Shown in pieces: positions 32,907 through 41,887 of a stretch of DNA of 64,000 nt; position 1 is the first letter of the stretch, and each line of letters starts with the position of its first letter. The DNA lies in IMG/VR virus record IMGVR_UViG_3300042382_000102, positions 16,336 to 80,335 of that record; one strand, 5' to 3'. The DNA is from a virus. A program made the translations under genes and the position numbers. The notes under the pieces were generated by a model. It had not been told where the DNA came from. It searched no databases and was given only the letters and a program-made list of their open reading frames with translations.

Positions 32907-34252
32907 TCTGTTTCTTCCAATGTTACTGGCAAATGTTCAGGGTGATAAGTCTTACCATTAAATTCTACAGGCTCTGCATCATCTATTAAATACCAAGTAA
33001 GTGATGCGTAACAGCAATACACTTCATGTCTTGGATAAGCAATACCATCATGCAAGAGCACCCAGTCTTTTTCTGGACCTACATCAGATTTTAATACACG
33101 GATATCGTCACTATTAGTCTCATATGTATCCTCTTCTTTAGCATACTCACCATCTTGTACTTCTACTAAATCATGATGATCTAAATACTCCATATGGTAG
33201 TATTCGCCTTCAAATGTAATCACATTATCTTCATGAATACGCTCTTTATAGAGAGTACTATCTACATAAGCCATTACATAATAGTTATCTGCACAATCAT
33301 AGCAAACATCATCATCTTCGTATACAGATCTCATATCATCTGAATTATAGTACTCATCGCAGCAATTACAATGACAATCAGCACTATTGCAAGGAGCGCC
33401 ATCAGTATTAGTACATTCAAAGTCACCATCTTCACAAATAACTAAGCTATGTGGAACCCCTTTATAAGTCATTCCACTTCTTTTACTTACTCGCTGATGT
33501 TCTCCGTCAATATACGGAGCTAAGAATTCACTATTGTTACTAAAATACTTTAATGGAGCGCCATCAGGCCATCCATCATAGTGCATGTAACCACTCTCTT
33601 TTAACCAATACTCTAATGCCTCATCAGCATAACTATAATCAGTCCCTCTCTTATAAGTACGAACAAAACATTTTTGCTTATCATCATCAGAATGCCATAC
33701 TAAAGCACGACCATTAATTGACTTTGTATCAGGGTCAAGTCTAACTGCAGCTTTCCAACCTAGTTCAGGTGCATAAACCCGATAAGGATGTAAATAATCA
33801 GGGCAATATTCATCATGTCCAGGTGTATAGGCAGAATCCCAAGTCATGCAAGAACGTGGACCTTTCTGAACACTTAGAATAATACCATCTGAGTCTTCCC
33901 AGATCTCAAATGTATCATTACGACATTTAGTAGCAAAGTCACGGATCTCATGATCTTTTAACTGTGGAAACATTCTACGGATATAACGTCCGAAGGTAGT
34001 AACAGTTTGACGATCACTTTCGCCTGAACGCTCATCACGAGTAAATGCAACATTACTAGCATCCTTAATAGACATATGAGGATACTCTAATGCTAACAAG
34101 CGATAATTTTCAGGAACATGTTTCTTCATGATATCTTTAATCACAGGGTGAAACTCATAAGCCCTCTGTTCTCTTGCATGCCAATCTCTTGACATACGGA
34201 GAATCTCTAATACTACAGGAAATTTAACTTCTAACTCTTGAATTGTGATCAT
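32903..34252 (-). CDS. Large Cys/Asp-rich protein of unknown function
   Basis: 449 residues. Around residues 285-345 it has a cluster of Cys residues (CTNTDGAPCNSADCHCNCCD, then DDVCYDCAD) that could form zinc ribbons, surrounded by very acidic, Tyr-rich sequence. The N-terminal 200 residues look globular. It shares a 4-base overlap with the peptidase gene, so the two may act together. A similar protein type exists in some large marine phages; no function known. Confidence 0.68.
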   Translation of the reverse strand: MITIQELEVKFPVVLEILRMSRDWHAREQRAYEFHPVIKDIMKKHVPENYRLLALEYPHMSIKDASNVAFTRDERSGESDRQTVTTFGRYIRRMFPQLKDHEIRDFATKCRNDTFEIWEDSDGIILSVQKGPRSCMTWDSAYTPGHDEYCPDYLHPYRVYAPELGWKAAVRLDPDTKSINGRALVWHSDDDKQKCFVRTYKRGTDYSYADEALEYWLKESGYMHYDGWPDGAPLKYFSNNSEFLAPYIDGEHQRVSKRSGMTYKGVPHSLVICEDGDFECTNTDGAPCNSADCHCNCCDEYYNSDDMRSVYEDDDVCYDCADNYYVMAYVDSTLYKERIHEDNVITFEGEYYHMEYLDHHDLVEVQDGEYAKEEDTYETNSDDIRVLKSDVGPEKDWVLLHDGIAYPRHEVYCCYASLTWYLIDDAEPVEFNGKTYHPEHLPVTLEETE

Positions 34253-34577
34253 TTATTTCTCTTGAAAGATTTAAAATATAATTTGCTTTCTGGAAAACCC
34301 AAGGGTTTCTGTGTGGCAGATGTGCTCCAGTAGCTCCATCCCAATCTCTAAATTCCCAATCGTAAAAATCAATTCTTAAACAACTTGGGTGTTCTTCTTG
34401 TAGTTTTTGTAATTCATCAGCCCATGCTTGCCACTGATGATCAGAGATTATGCTTTCATTTAGCTCATAATAGATACACGAATGTATTAACATTTGTGAT
34501 CTTCGCCTTCTTACTAATTCTACTAATTCGCTTGAACAAATAGTTTTAGTAGTCGTTATTTTCTTAGGCCGTGGCAT
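34224..34577 (-). CDS. LigA-related small protein
   Basis: 117 residues. RRRSQMLIHSCIYYELNESI followed by ISDHQWQAWADELQKLQEEHP resembles the N-terminal helical (Ia-like) region of NAD-dependent ligases, as in phage proteins labelled DNA ligase LigA-related. No adenylation lysine motif is present, so it is not a ligase by itself. Confidence 0.62.
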   Translation of the reverse strand: MPRPKKITTTKTICSSELVELVRRRRSQMLIHSCIYYELNESIISDHQWQAWADELQKLQEEHPSCLRIDFYDWEFRDWDGATGAHLPHRNPWVFQKANYILNLSREINDHNSRVRS

Positions 34578-34836
34578 CTTCCCTACTCAATATTTTAAAG
34601 AGAGTTTCTTGTCTGATTCTTGTAGGTGGGCCATCTTCTAATAATTCAAGTGTATCCTGAAGTAGACTAATGTTATCCCATTCAAAAGAGTATCTTGACT
34701 GAATAACATTACTAGATTTAATCATACGTAATGCTAAATATGCTCCGTAGCTAGAGGTATAACTAAAGTTAGTAGTATTGTTAATTGCATGAATTTCTTC
34801 TAACAATTCATTTGCTAGTGTCGTCAGTGTTTTCAT
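34564..34836 (-). CDS. Unknown helical protein
   Basis: 90 residues, helical, starting MKTLTTLANELLEEIHAINN. No recognised motif. Overlaps both neighbours by 14 to 29 bases. Confidence 0.55.
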   Translation of the reverse strand: MKTLTTLANELLEEIHAINNTTNFSYTSSYGAYLALRMIKSSNVIQSRYSFEWDNISLLQDTLELLEDGPPTRIRQETLFKILSREDATA

Positions 34837-35113
34837 CTGTAAGTTCCTTTATGATATAAGACCTTGTATCAAATATTGTGGAGTTATGAGGGTTATAAGT
34901 ATCCCTCCAACTAAACCTTCTTCCTCTACTTTCCATCTCAAATCTACGCTTACTATTAATATTACTTACTGCCATAGCTACTATCTTATCTGCAAAGAAA
35001 TGTTCTCTTCCTTTCTGATCTGCTTTTGGTTTAAAATCTTTTAATTCTCCAAGTAGTTTGTATTCTTTTAATACTCTTCTAGCTTCTATTGATAATGTAT
35101 TTGATTTAACCAT
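34808..35113 (-). CDS. Unknown basic protein
   Basis: 101 residues, basic and polar (IEARRVLKEYKLL, SRGRRFSWRDTY). No family recognised. Overlaps the upstream gene by 8 bases. Confidence 0.55.
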   Translation of the reverse strand: MVKSNTLSIEARRVLKEYKLLGELKDFKPKADQKGREHFFADKIVAMAVSNINSKRRFEMESRGRRFSWRDTYNPHNSTIFDTRSYIIKELTDENTDDTSK

Positions 35114-35318
35114 CTATATCCTTTTTACATAATGCACAAACTTTATTTAATTTAGGAAGTGAGTCTAATGCTTCAGAGAGCCCCTCATAAGCATAGTGAC
35201 TAGCACAGGCATAACCATTTTCGAAATCATTCTTAATATCATCTGTTTTACTTTCATTTTTAAATCTATCTAAAAGTTTAATTAGTAATTTATAATTCTC
35301 GATTGGAATTGATATCAT
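35106..35318 (-). CDS. Small unknown protein with a C-terminal CALC pair
   Basis: 70 residues. GAGG lies upstream of the ATG. It ends with VCALCKKDIDG, a single Cys-x-x-Cys knuckle. Function unknown. Confidence 0.55.
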   Translation of the reverse strand: MISIPIENYKLLIKLLDRFKNESKTDDIKNDFENGYACASHYAYEGLSEALDSLPKLNKVCALCKKDIDG

Positions 35319-35490
35319 TTAACCTCTTTAAAATACGTGTGATTTGGCCAAGACTTTTATTATAAGAATGTTTAAGTTCCTCATTAGTACATAATGAATT
35401 AGAGAATTGCCAATAACTCTTTTCCATTTGCTGTTCTACTTCCTTTAGTTCATAATGTAACCAATCTTCAATATCTTTTTCACTTATCAT
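35290..35490 (-). CDS. Small helical unknown protein
   Basis: 66 residues, helical (ISEKDIEDWLHYELKEVEQQ, YNKSLGQITRILKRLN). First gene after the ClpP terminator at 35508-35533. Function unknown. Confidence 0.55.
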   Translation of the reverse strand: MISEKDIEDWLHYELKEVEQQMEKSYWQFSNSLCTNEELKHSYNKSLGQITRILKRLNDINSNREL

Positions 35491-35507
35491 AGTATCCTTA
35501 ATAAAAT

Positions 35508-35533
35508 AGCCCCAACTATTTCTAGTCAGGGCT
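35508..35533 (-). terminator. Terminator after the ClpP-like gene
   Basis: An 11-bp stem on the minus strand, AGCCCTGACTA / TAGTTGGGGCT with two G-T pairs, closed by a GAAA tetraloop and followed by ATTTTATT. It lies 5 bases after the ClpP-like stop and separates the replication block from the downstream small-gene block. Confidence 0.75.
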
Positions 35534-35537
35534 TGGG

Positions 35538-36221
35538 TTATGGATTCTTAATCACTTCATCTACAATACCATGTATAACTGCTTCATCTGGAGAGAAGAA
35601 ACAATCTGATTGTTGTAGTAAGTGTTTACGAATATATGCTACAGATTTACCTGTACATTTACGATAATGGGTTAGCATTCTTGCTGAATCTAATTGGAAA
35701 TCTTTTGAGGCAGCAGCTATTTCATGTTCTTTACCAACTACTCCACGAGAGAATTGATGAGACATTACAGAACAATTTTCAGTAATAAACCGATTGCCTT
35801 TAGCTCCAGCCATTAATAACATTACCCCAGCAGATGCAATTTCACCTGTACCAATAGTAGCTATTGGAATAGTAGACTGTTTAATAGTGTCAATTAAATG
35901 ATATGCTGATGAAACAAAACCACCTGGACTGTTAATAAATAGTACTAATTTAGTTGGTTGATCTTCTTTAGCCATAAGATTATATTCCATAATAGCCATA
36001 ATAATAGGCTGTACAGAATCGTCTTCTACTTCACCCATAAGATACATAATGCCATTACGCATAATGTTCTTTCCAAACCAATAGTAATTACCTTCATTAT
36101 CTTCAGGAATTACAGGTTGAGGTGGATTTGGGGACTCTGGCTCTTGAGGTGCTTTAGGTCTAGCCTTCGCATTAAATACACTTGAGTAGCTTTTGAACTG
36201 GCAACCGAATAGTTTGCTCAT
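35538..36221 (-). CDS. ClpP-like serine protease
   Basis: 227 residues from MSKLFGCQFKSYSS (AAGGA upstream). After a Pro-rich linker (residues 23-41) comes the ClpP fold: LVLFINSPGG, GEIASAGVMLLMAG with nucleophile S130, MSHQFSRG with H154, and a C-terminal DEAVIHGIVDEVI. All residues needed for proteolysis appear present. Phage ClpP proteins can act as head-maturation proteases, but this one lies far from the capsid genes and directly downstream of nucleotide-metabolism genes, so a regulatory or host-directed role is more likely. Confidence 0.88.
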   Translation of the reverse strand: MSKLFGCQFKSYSSVFNAKARPKAPQEPESPNPPQPVIPEDNEGNYYWFGKNIMRNGIMYLMGEVEDDSVQPIIMAIMEYNLMAKEDQPTKLVLFINSPGGFVSSAYHLIDTIKQSTIPIATIGTGEIASAGVMLLMAGAKGNRFITENCSVMSHQFSRGVVGKEHEIAAASKDFQLDSARMLTHYRKCTGKSVAYIRKHLLQQSDCFFSPDEAVIHGIVDEVIKNP

Positions 36222-36513
36222 CTGATAATTCCTTAGTTGAAATAAATAGCTCTGCTGGTTCAAGATAAATATCTGCTGGAGTTGTTACTTTCCAACGACC
36301 AATAGATCCTGACCGATTAATAATTTTGTTGTTTAGTTCATTTAACGCAACTAAATCTGTAGAACCACTTACAATAAATGTAATACCAGTATCCCATAAA
36401 TCATCAACAAGTTTTGTAGTTGTCTTGTTAATATCATCAATAATTAACCTAAACTGAGAGACATGAACAGTACTATTAACTACAAAGTCTTTAATTTGAT
36501 CCGTCAATGTCAT
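36172..36513 (-). CDS. Unknown protein upstream of ClpP
   Basis: About 113 residues from MTLTDQIKDFVVNSTVHVSQ. The longer frame up to 36630 overlaps the charged small gene by 140 bases, so this internal ATG is preferred. Contains FIVSGSTDLVALNELN. The C-terminus overlaps the ClpP start by 50 bases. No family recognised. Confidence 0.5.
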   Translation of the reverse strand: MTLTDQIKDFVVNSTVHVSQFRLIIDDINKTTTKLVDDLWDTGITFIVSGSTDLVALNELNNKIINRSGSIGRWKVTTPADIYLEPAELFISTKELSDEQTIRLPVQKLLKCI

Positions 36514-36670
36514 CGTCTTCTTCGGAACTATATTCGTCCCACCATCTTCCTTGTTGTCGCTCTCGCTTATAGGGTCTTTTGTGTCTATCTGAGTGAGAGG
36601 TTCGCTCGTCTTTAAATTGCTTTTCTTCACGTTCTAATTCCTGCCAATTTGTGGTATTATTTCTGTTCAT
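36491..36670 (-). CDS. Small highly charged protein
   Basis: 59 residues from MNRNNTTNWQELEREEKQFK, rich in Arg, Lys, Glu, His and ending EYSSEEDDDIDGSN. Probably disordered, possibly nucleic-acid binding. Overlaps the preceding gene end by 14 bases. Unknown function. Confidence 0.48.
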   Translation of the reverse strand: MNRNNTTNWQELEREEKQFKDERTSHSDRHKRPYKRERQQGRWWDEYSSEEDDDIDGSN

Positions 36671-36902
36671 CTGTGTAACTACGTTTAACACCTAACTTAT
36701 CCGCTTTCTTTTGTAGATATACTGCAAAGAATTTTACAAGATCTTCTGAATCTTCAAAAGAAGATCCTTCTACAATAGATAAAGAAACTCTCTCAAAATG
36801 ATTCATAATTTCTTCTGGATTTGTTACACTTAATGCTGATAAAGTATGGTTAACACCTTGATCAACCATATTTGTAAGTTTAATTTTATCTGATGGAGTC
36901 AT
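36657..36902 (-). CDS. Small unknown protein coupled to nrdB
   Basis: 81 residues from MTPSDKIKLTNMVDQGVNHT; the ATG overlaps the nrdB stop as TAATG, so translation is coupled. Helical, mildly acidic. No family recognised. Confidence 0.6.
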   Translation of the reverse strand: MTPSDKIKLTNMVDQGVNHTLSALSVTNPEEIMNHFERVSLSIVEGSSFEDSEDLVKFFAVYLQKKADKLGVKRSYTDEQK

Positions 36903-37885
36903 TACCAATCCCAGTTACCATTCATACCATTAACACTATACTCAGTAACACGCTTCTCAAAGAAGTTATCGTGAGATACACCTGATAAAACCCAGTCAAG
37001 CCAAGTTAAAGGATTTTCTTTTACTCGGAATACTGGTTTTAAACCAAGCTGAATAAGGCGACGATCTGTGATAAATCTAATATAATTTCTTACATCTTCT
37101 TTAGTTAATCCTTCAATTTTATTACCAGTAAAGGCAAGATCAATAAACCTATCTTCTAACTCAACAGCTTCTTTAGCCATTTGATAAATTTTAGATTTAA
37201 ACTCATCATTGATAATACGAGGATGTTCTTCACAATACTTACGGAATAATGCCGCACCGCCCTCTACATGTACTGTTTCATCTCGAATAGACCATTCAAC
37301 TACAGTTCCCATACCTTTCATTTTACCGAAACGTTGGAAGTTAAGTAACATAACAAATGAAGCGAATAAAGCAACACCTTCATTAAATACACCTTTGGCT
37401 AAAGTTAAAGCTACGCCAGAATGTGTTCCTGTATCATTAGATTGCATAAAGTCAATCTTATCTGCCATCTCTTTGTATTCTAAAAATCGATGATATTCTT
37501 CATCAGGCAAACCTAGGGTATCATTCAATAGTGCATAAGCTCTTTGATGAGTACCTTCACGACCAGCAAAGGAACCTAGCATAACACGAACTTCATTGTT
37601 CTTAAATTTAGGTATTAAATAGTCATAATAGTTTTGACCTACTTGAACATCACCTTGAGTAAATAATCTTAAGATATGAGTAATAAACTCTTTTTCCTGA
37701 TCATTTAACTTTAGTTTCCAATCTGATACATCTTCAGATAAATCAGCTTCATCTTCAGTCCAATGAATTTCTTCATGTTTCTTTGTTAAATCTACAGCCC
37801 AATCATGAAAGAAAGGTTTATAAGTTTTATTAAAAGTGGTTAATGTTGATGCAGGAATATTATCCTTCACAAGCTTTGCATTCAT
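36902..37885 (-). CDS. nrdB: Ribonucleotide reductase class I beta subunit
   Basis: 327 residues. Ferritin-like di-iron ligands are visible in the expected order: E in W.EDEADLSEDV.DW context, EGTHQRAY, NEGVALFASF and DETVHVEGG. It makes the tyrosyl (or metal-based) radical for NrdA. The C-terminus NGMNGNWDW would bind NrdA. Start overlaps the nrdA end by 26 bases. Confidence 0.94.
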   Translation of the reverse strand: MNAKLVKDNIPASTLTTFNKTYKPFFHDWAVDLTKKHEEIHWTEDEADLSEDVSDWKLKLNDQEKEFITHILRLFTQGDVQVGQNYYDYLIPKFKNNEVRVMLGSFAGREGTHQRAYALLNDTLGLPDEEYHRFLEYKEMADKIDFMQSNDTGTHSGVALTLAKGVFNEGVALFASFVMLLNFQRFGKMKGMGTVVEWSIRDETVHVEGGAALFRKYCEEHPRIINDEFKSKIYQMAKEAVELEDRFIDLAFTGNKIEGLTKEDVRNYIRFITDRRLIQLGLKPVFRVKENPLTWLDWVLSGVSHDNFFEKRVTEYSVNGMNGNWDW

Positions 37886-39863
37886 TGTCTTCTGCCTCTA
37901 CTGCGTTTGTTAATGTTTGGAAATGAGCATATAGTTTATCAAATCCACCGATATACTCTCCGTCTAAATAAATTTGTGGTAACGATCTAACATCATCACG
38001 ACCAGTAACTTCAGCCGCTGTTTTGCCTAAAGCTACAATATCAATATAGTCAAATGGAATACTCTTTGAATTTAACAAAGCTTTAGCCATTTCACAATTT
38101 GGACAATTTGGTTTACCATATATGATTGTTGTCTTCTCATATTTTAATTTATCTTCTTTAACTTTTTCTGAGACATTTTCAGCACGAACTTTAGCTTCTG
38201 TACGGAGATAATACAAACCTTTCAACCCAGATTCCCAAGCTAAAATATGTGCATCTTTAACATATTTCTTTTCTGCTCCTGCAGGGAAAAATAAGTTAAC
38301 AGATTGGCCTTGACAAACATATTTTTGTCTATCTGAAGCATGTTTAATAACCCAACTTTGATCTAACTCAAAACTAGTTTTAAACACATCTTTTATACTA
38401 TCTTCTAAGAATGGCAAATGTTGCACAGATCCACCACTAGTAATAATATTAGCCCATACTTCATTTGTATTATGTTGAATCTTATCTAAATACTTTTCAA
38501 GATATTTGTTTTTAACTAAGAAAGATCCTGCACGAGTACGATGTGTATATGCATTAGCCTTATTAGGTTCAATACTAGGAGAAGTACTTAACAGAATACC
38601 AGAAGAAGCATTAGGGGCTACTGCTAGTAAATGTGAATGCCTTACCATTACTGGAGACATATCTGGAGCAGGTCCACGACTTTCAGCTAAAGCGCCAGAG
38701 ATCTCTTTTGCTTGATTTTTAATATAATCAAATATTTCAATGTTTAGCTTGGATGCATCGTTACTTTCAAAAGGTATCATTCTACTCTGTAACAAGTTAT
38801 GAAAACCCATTGCTCCAACACCAATAGATCTTTCTTGAGTAGCGCTATATACTGCCCTACTAAGACTGTCTGGAGCATTCTCAATAAAATATTCTAGTAC
38901 GTTGTCAAGCATTGTTACTAAATCTTTGACCATTGATGTATGTTTCCATTGGTCATAGTGTTCTAGATTAACAGAGCTTAAACAACATACTGCTGTACGA
39001 TCTTCATTCGTAGGTAAATGAATTTCATTACAGAGGTTGCTACCATGTACTTTTAAACCTTTTTCCTTTAATTGAATAGGTAATGCGTCATTAACAGTAT
39101 CAATGAAGTTAAGGTAAGGCTCACCTGTACGGAAGCGAGTTTCCAATAACTTGATAAATACTTTTCTAGCATCAAGGGATTCGCCTGTTGGTCCTTTCTT
39201 TGGATCAACAAGCTCATATGTTCTACCTTCTTTGACAGCTTCCATGAAATTATCAGTGATATTAACAGCGTTATGTAAGTTAAGACATTTACGATTGTTA
39301 TCACCTGTGGGAACACGAATACTAATAAATTCAAGAATATCAGGATGATCAATATCGAGATATGCAGCATAAGAGCCCTTTCTAGTTTTACCCTGCCTAT
39401 AAGCAGTCATATCAGCATCAATTGTGCTTAAGAAAGGTATAGGCCCAGGAGCAATGTCAGATACACTACGGATGTCAGACCAATGACCTCCGACCCCTCC
39501 GCCCATGACGGATAACCAACGAATTTCAGAACTATGATCAATAAGACCAGAGACAGTATCAGGAACATAAGTTAAAAAGCAAGAGATTGGCATTCCTTTA
39601 CCTTTACCATTAATATCGGGAGCATTCGATAATACAGGTGAGGCAAACATAAACCATTTGTTTGAGATATAGTCATACAGTCTTTGAGCTAACTCTAAAT
39701 CTGTTTGACCTTTAAATGTGCTCCAAGCACGACAAGCTCTAGCATAAACTTCCTGTGGAGATTTTTCATTATCTTTTGCATAGAACTCTAGTACCATGTC
39801 AAAGGCATAATCTGTTAAAAGTTTATCTTTATCTAAATCAATTTCAATATCGTAGTATTTCAT
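37860..39863 (-). CDS. nrdA: Ribonucleotide reductase class I alpha subunit with inserted glutaredoxin domain
   Basis: 667 residues. NrdA core: SCFLTYVPDTVSGLIDHSSE, LSVMGGGVGGHWSDIRSV, NLCNEIHLPT with TAVCCLSSVNLEHYD, and APNASSGILLSTSPSIEPN. From about residue 577 to 651 there is a glutaredoxin domain (TTIIYGKPNCPNCEMAKALL, active site C587-P-N-C590; SLPQIYLDGEYIGGFD). The protein then ends in ECKACEG, the Cys pair (C662, C665) of the usual NrdA C-terminal redox tail. The glutaredoxin thus sits between the catalytic core and the tail it would reduce, giving a self-contained reductant. No ATP-cone is evident at the N-terminus. Confidence 0.94.
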   Translation of the reverse strand: MKYYDIEIDLDKDKLLTDYAFDMVLEFYAKDNEKSPQEVYARACRAWSTFKGQTDLELAQRLYDYISNKWFMFASPVLSNAPDINGKGKGMPISCFLTYVPDTVSGLIDHSSEIRWLSVMGGGVGGHWSDIRSVSDIAPGPIPFLSTIDADMTAYRQGKTRKGSYAAYLDIDHPDILEFISIRVPTGDNNRKCLNLHNAVNITDNFMEAVKEGRTYELVDPKKGPTGESLDARKVFIKLLETRFRTGEPYLNFIDTVNDALPIQLKEKGLKVHGSNLCNEIHLPTNEDRTAVCCLSSVNLEHYDQWKHTSMVKDLVTMLDNVLEYFIENAPDSLSRAVYSATQERSIGVGAMGFHNLLQSRMIPFESNDASKLNIEIFDYIKNQAKEISGALAESRGPAPDMSPVMVRHSHLLAVAPNASSGILLSTSPSIEPNKANAYTHRTRAGSFLVKNKYLEKYLDKIQHNTNEVWANIITSGGSVQHLPFLEDSIKDVFKTSFELDQSWVIKHASDRQKYVCQGQSVNLFFPAGAEKKYVKDAHILAWESGLKGLYYLRTEAKVRAENVSEKVKEDKLKYEKTTIIYGKPNCPNCEMAKALLNSKSIPFDYIDIVALGKTAAEVTGRDDVRSLPQIYLDGEYIGGFDKLYAHFQTLTNAVEAEDNECKACEG

Positions 39864-39877
39864 TATTATTTTTATTA

Positions 39878-40081
39878 TTAAGCGTTAAAGCAAGCACCAG
39901 GGCGTAATAACACTTCTGCTATCATACCCTCCATCGACTCATCTGAAATACATATAAAGGCAGTAATATCAAACTCCGTAAAGCTTTCAAGAGCTGCCTC
40001 ACATTCTTTACTATTTTCATAGATATACTCATTATATTTTTTACTAGAGTGATCAAAAGCAAATACAGAATATCTCATCAT
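39878..40081 (-). CDS. Small unknown protein
   Basis: 67 residues starting MMRYSVFAFDHSSKKYNEYI, alpha/beta, with ITAFICISDESMEGMIAEVL. ATGA overlap with the primase-helicase stop. Function unknown. Confidence 0.58.
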   Translation of the reverse strand: MMRYSVFAFDHSSKKYNEYIYENSKECEAALESFTEFDITAFICISDESMEGMIAEVLLRPGACFNA

Positions 40082-41709
40082 ATAGTAAGATCCTCAAAAC
40101 TATTACTTGCATTAATCAATCTACCAGTGTCTTCAATAAATCTATATTGACCCATAGGACCAGTTCTGCCAGTCCATCTATCTTTTAGTACCCAAAGCTT
40201 ACTAGTGTGCCTCTGCACAGGGTCTGCTTCAAGTTTATTCCTACTAATAGCAATTAGTTGAGCACCAATTTGCTTTAGAGAACCAGAACCTTTTAAATCA
40301 TCATCTGAAGGTACAGCACCCTCTTCAAAAGATTTTTGATTATTGTTTGTTTTTCTTAAATGACTAACAACTCCAAGCCATATCCCATGACGCTTGGCTA
40401 GCTTTAGTAGGTCTGACATAAGTTTATCTGTAGCTCGATTAACATCATTATCTTCAGCATCTGATACTGCAATAGTAATGTGATCAAGATATATAAATTT
40501 ACATCCACTTAAAGCCATGAATTCCATTTTATCAATTAGAGAATCGTCTCCCATTGAGCCTTGGTGATCTAAGAACATTATGCGACCTGTACCCATAGTC
40601 TCAGCCCAAGCAGACTTTTCTTCATCTTCAGTAACTTCAACATCAGGTAATTGGATACGCTTATTTAAGTGTAAAGCCATAATACCTTCAACTGTCTCAG
40701 ACACACTTTCTTCTAAAGAACAAATACCAATCTTTTCATTTGTTGTTTGAAGTAAATGATATTGATCTTCTTTTAGAAAAGAACTCTTACCCATACCAGT
40801 ACCTGAGCAAAGTACAGTAATAGAGCCTAAACATCTACCATAAATCTTTTTATTAAGATCTACAGCAAATTCAGGCCAAGGTACATAATCAATCTCTGAT
40901 TCGGCCTTGTATAAATCCCAAGTATCCGCTGAGTTAACAATGCCAACTGGACTCCAAGCTTGAGCATCCCAAACTTGAGATAAGACTGCCATATGCCCTT
41001 CTTTTAAATAAAGTTCATTGGCATCTTTTAACTTAGTGTTCTTAACAATTTTAACTTTGTCAAAACCAATAATCTTAGCAGCACGATCAGCAGCTTCTTT
41101 TCCTGGCTCATCATTGTCAAACCAAATAACTACTGAATCAAAACTACGTAACCAATCTCTATTACTCAATAAGATACTAGTTTGACTTGCTGATGGTATA
41201 GAAACTACTGGATAAATCTTTTCATATTTATCGAACCAAGCCTGTGATACAGTTAATGCATCAATCTCACCTTCAGTAATTACTAACTGTTTACCCCCAT
41301 TACCCGCTTGCATTTGTCCAAAAAGACTTTTAATTTTTCCGACAACTGTGAAGTCTTTAGGGAGAATCCGTTTCTTATATCCTGTAATTTCATTAATACC
41401 ATATGGGTAATAATGTGTATCCACATCACCTTTTTCATTTACGGTAACCCTTATATTGAAGTGTTCTGCAATTTTCTTTGTGATCTTGCGGTCAGCAAAA
41501 CCTCTTATAGCGTAACTAGAAATTTCTTCTAATGTTTCAGTGCCATAATTTTCCTTCTTAGTTGTCACTAGAGAATCCTTACTTTGATCTGGAAACCAAC
41601 CACTACATGAAAAACAATATGAGGTTCTATCCTCGTATATCTGTCTAGCATCACTACTACCACAGTCTTCACTTAGGCAAGGTTGATCCTTTACAACTAT
41701 TTTTCCCAT
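40078..41709 (-). CDS. T7 gp4-like primase-helicase
   Basis: 543 residues. Zinc-binding domain with C11, C16, C32 and C35; Toprim primase domain with E146 in VITEGEIDAL and D198-N-D200 in IWFDNDEPG; then a RecA-type helicase with Walker A GTGMGKS (303-309), EES box (SLEESVSE), Walker B FIYLDH (D409), and VSHLRK. It unwinds DNA and primes lagging-strand synthesis, working with the polymerase and ssDNA-binding protein encoded nearby. Confidence 0.94.
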   Translation of the reverse strand: MGKIVVKDQPCLSEDCGSSDARQIYEDRTSYCFSCSGWFPDQSKDSLVTTKKENYGTETLEEISSYAIRGFADRKITKKIAEHFNIRVTVNEKGDVDTHYYPYGINEITGYKKRILPKDFTVVGKIKSLFGQMQAGNGGKQLVITEGEIDALTVSQAWFDKYEKIYPVVSIPSASQTSILLSNRDWLRSFDSVVIWFDNDEPGKEAADRAAKIIGFDKVKIVKNTKLKDANELYLKEGHMAVLSQVWDAQAWSPVGIVNSADTWDLYKAESEIDYVPWPEFAVDLNKKIYGRCLGSITVLCSGTGMGKSSFLKEDQYHLLQTTNEKIGICSLEESVSETVEGIMALHLNKRIQLPDVEVTEDEEKSAWAETMGTGRIMFLDHQGSMGDDSLIDKMEFMALSGCKFIYLDHITIAVSDAEDNDVNRATDKLMSDLLKLAKRHGIWLGVVSHLRKTNNNQKSFEEGAVPSDDDLKGSGSLKQIGAQLIAISRNKLEADPVQRHTSKLWVLKDRWTGRTGPMGQYRFIEDTGRLINASNSFEDLTI

Positions 41710-41710
41710 T

Positions 41711-41887
41711 TTATTTATTTATTACATTGTTAGCTGCGAAACAAGCTGTTGATACAAAACTTAGTGCTATAGATACTAGTAAAAAGTCTGCTGAAGTCCA
41801 TTGCTCTGTACCTGTTAATAAGTTAACTGATTGTGTTAATACCACAAGCATTGAACAAAAACCAAGTATAAAACCAATTAATTTCAT
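41711..41887 (-). CDS. Small membrane protein
   Basis: 58 residues starting MKLIGFILGFCSMLVVLTQS, with a second hydrophobic segment SADFLLVSIALSFVSTACFA. TAATG overlap with the nuclease stop. Function unknown. Confidence 0.62.
   Translation of the reverse strand: MKLIGFILGFCSMLVVLTQSVNLLTGTEQWTSADFLLVSIALSFVSTACFAANNVINK

Noticed and set aside
34224-34577. DNA ligase
   Set aside because: Only an N-terminal ligase-like helical segment is present; the KxDG adenylation motif and the rest of the enzyme are missing.
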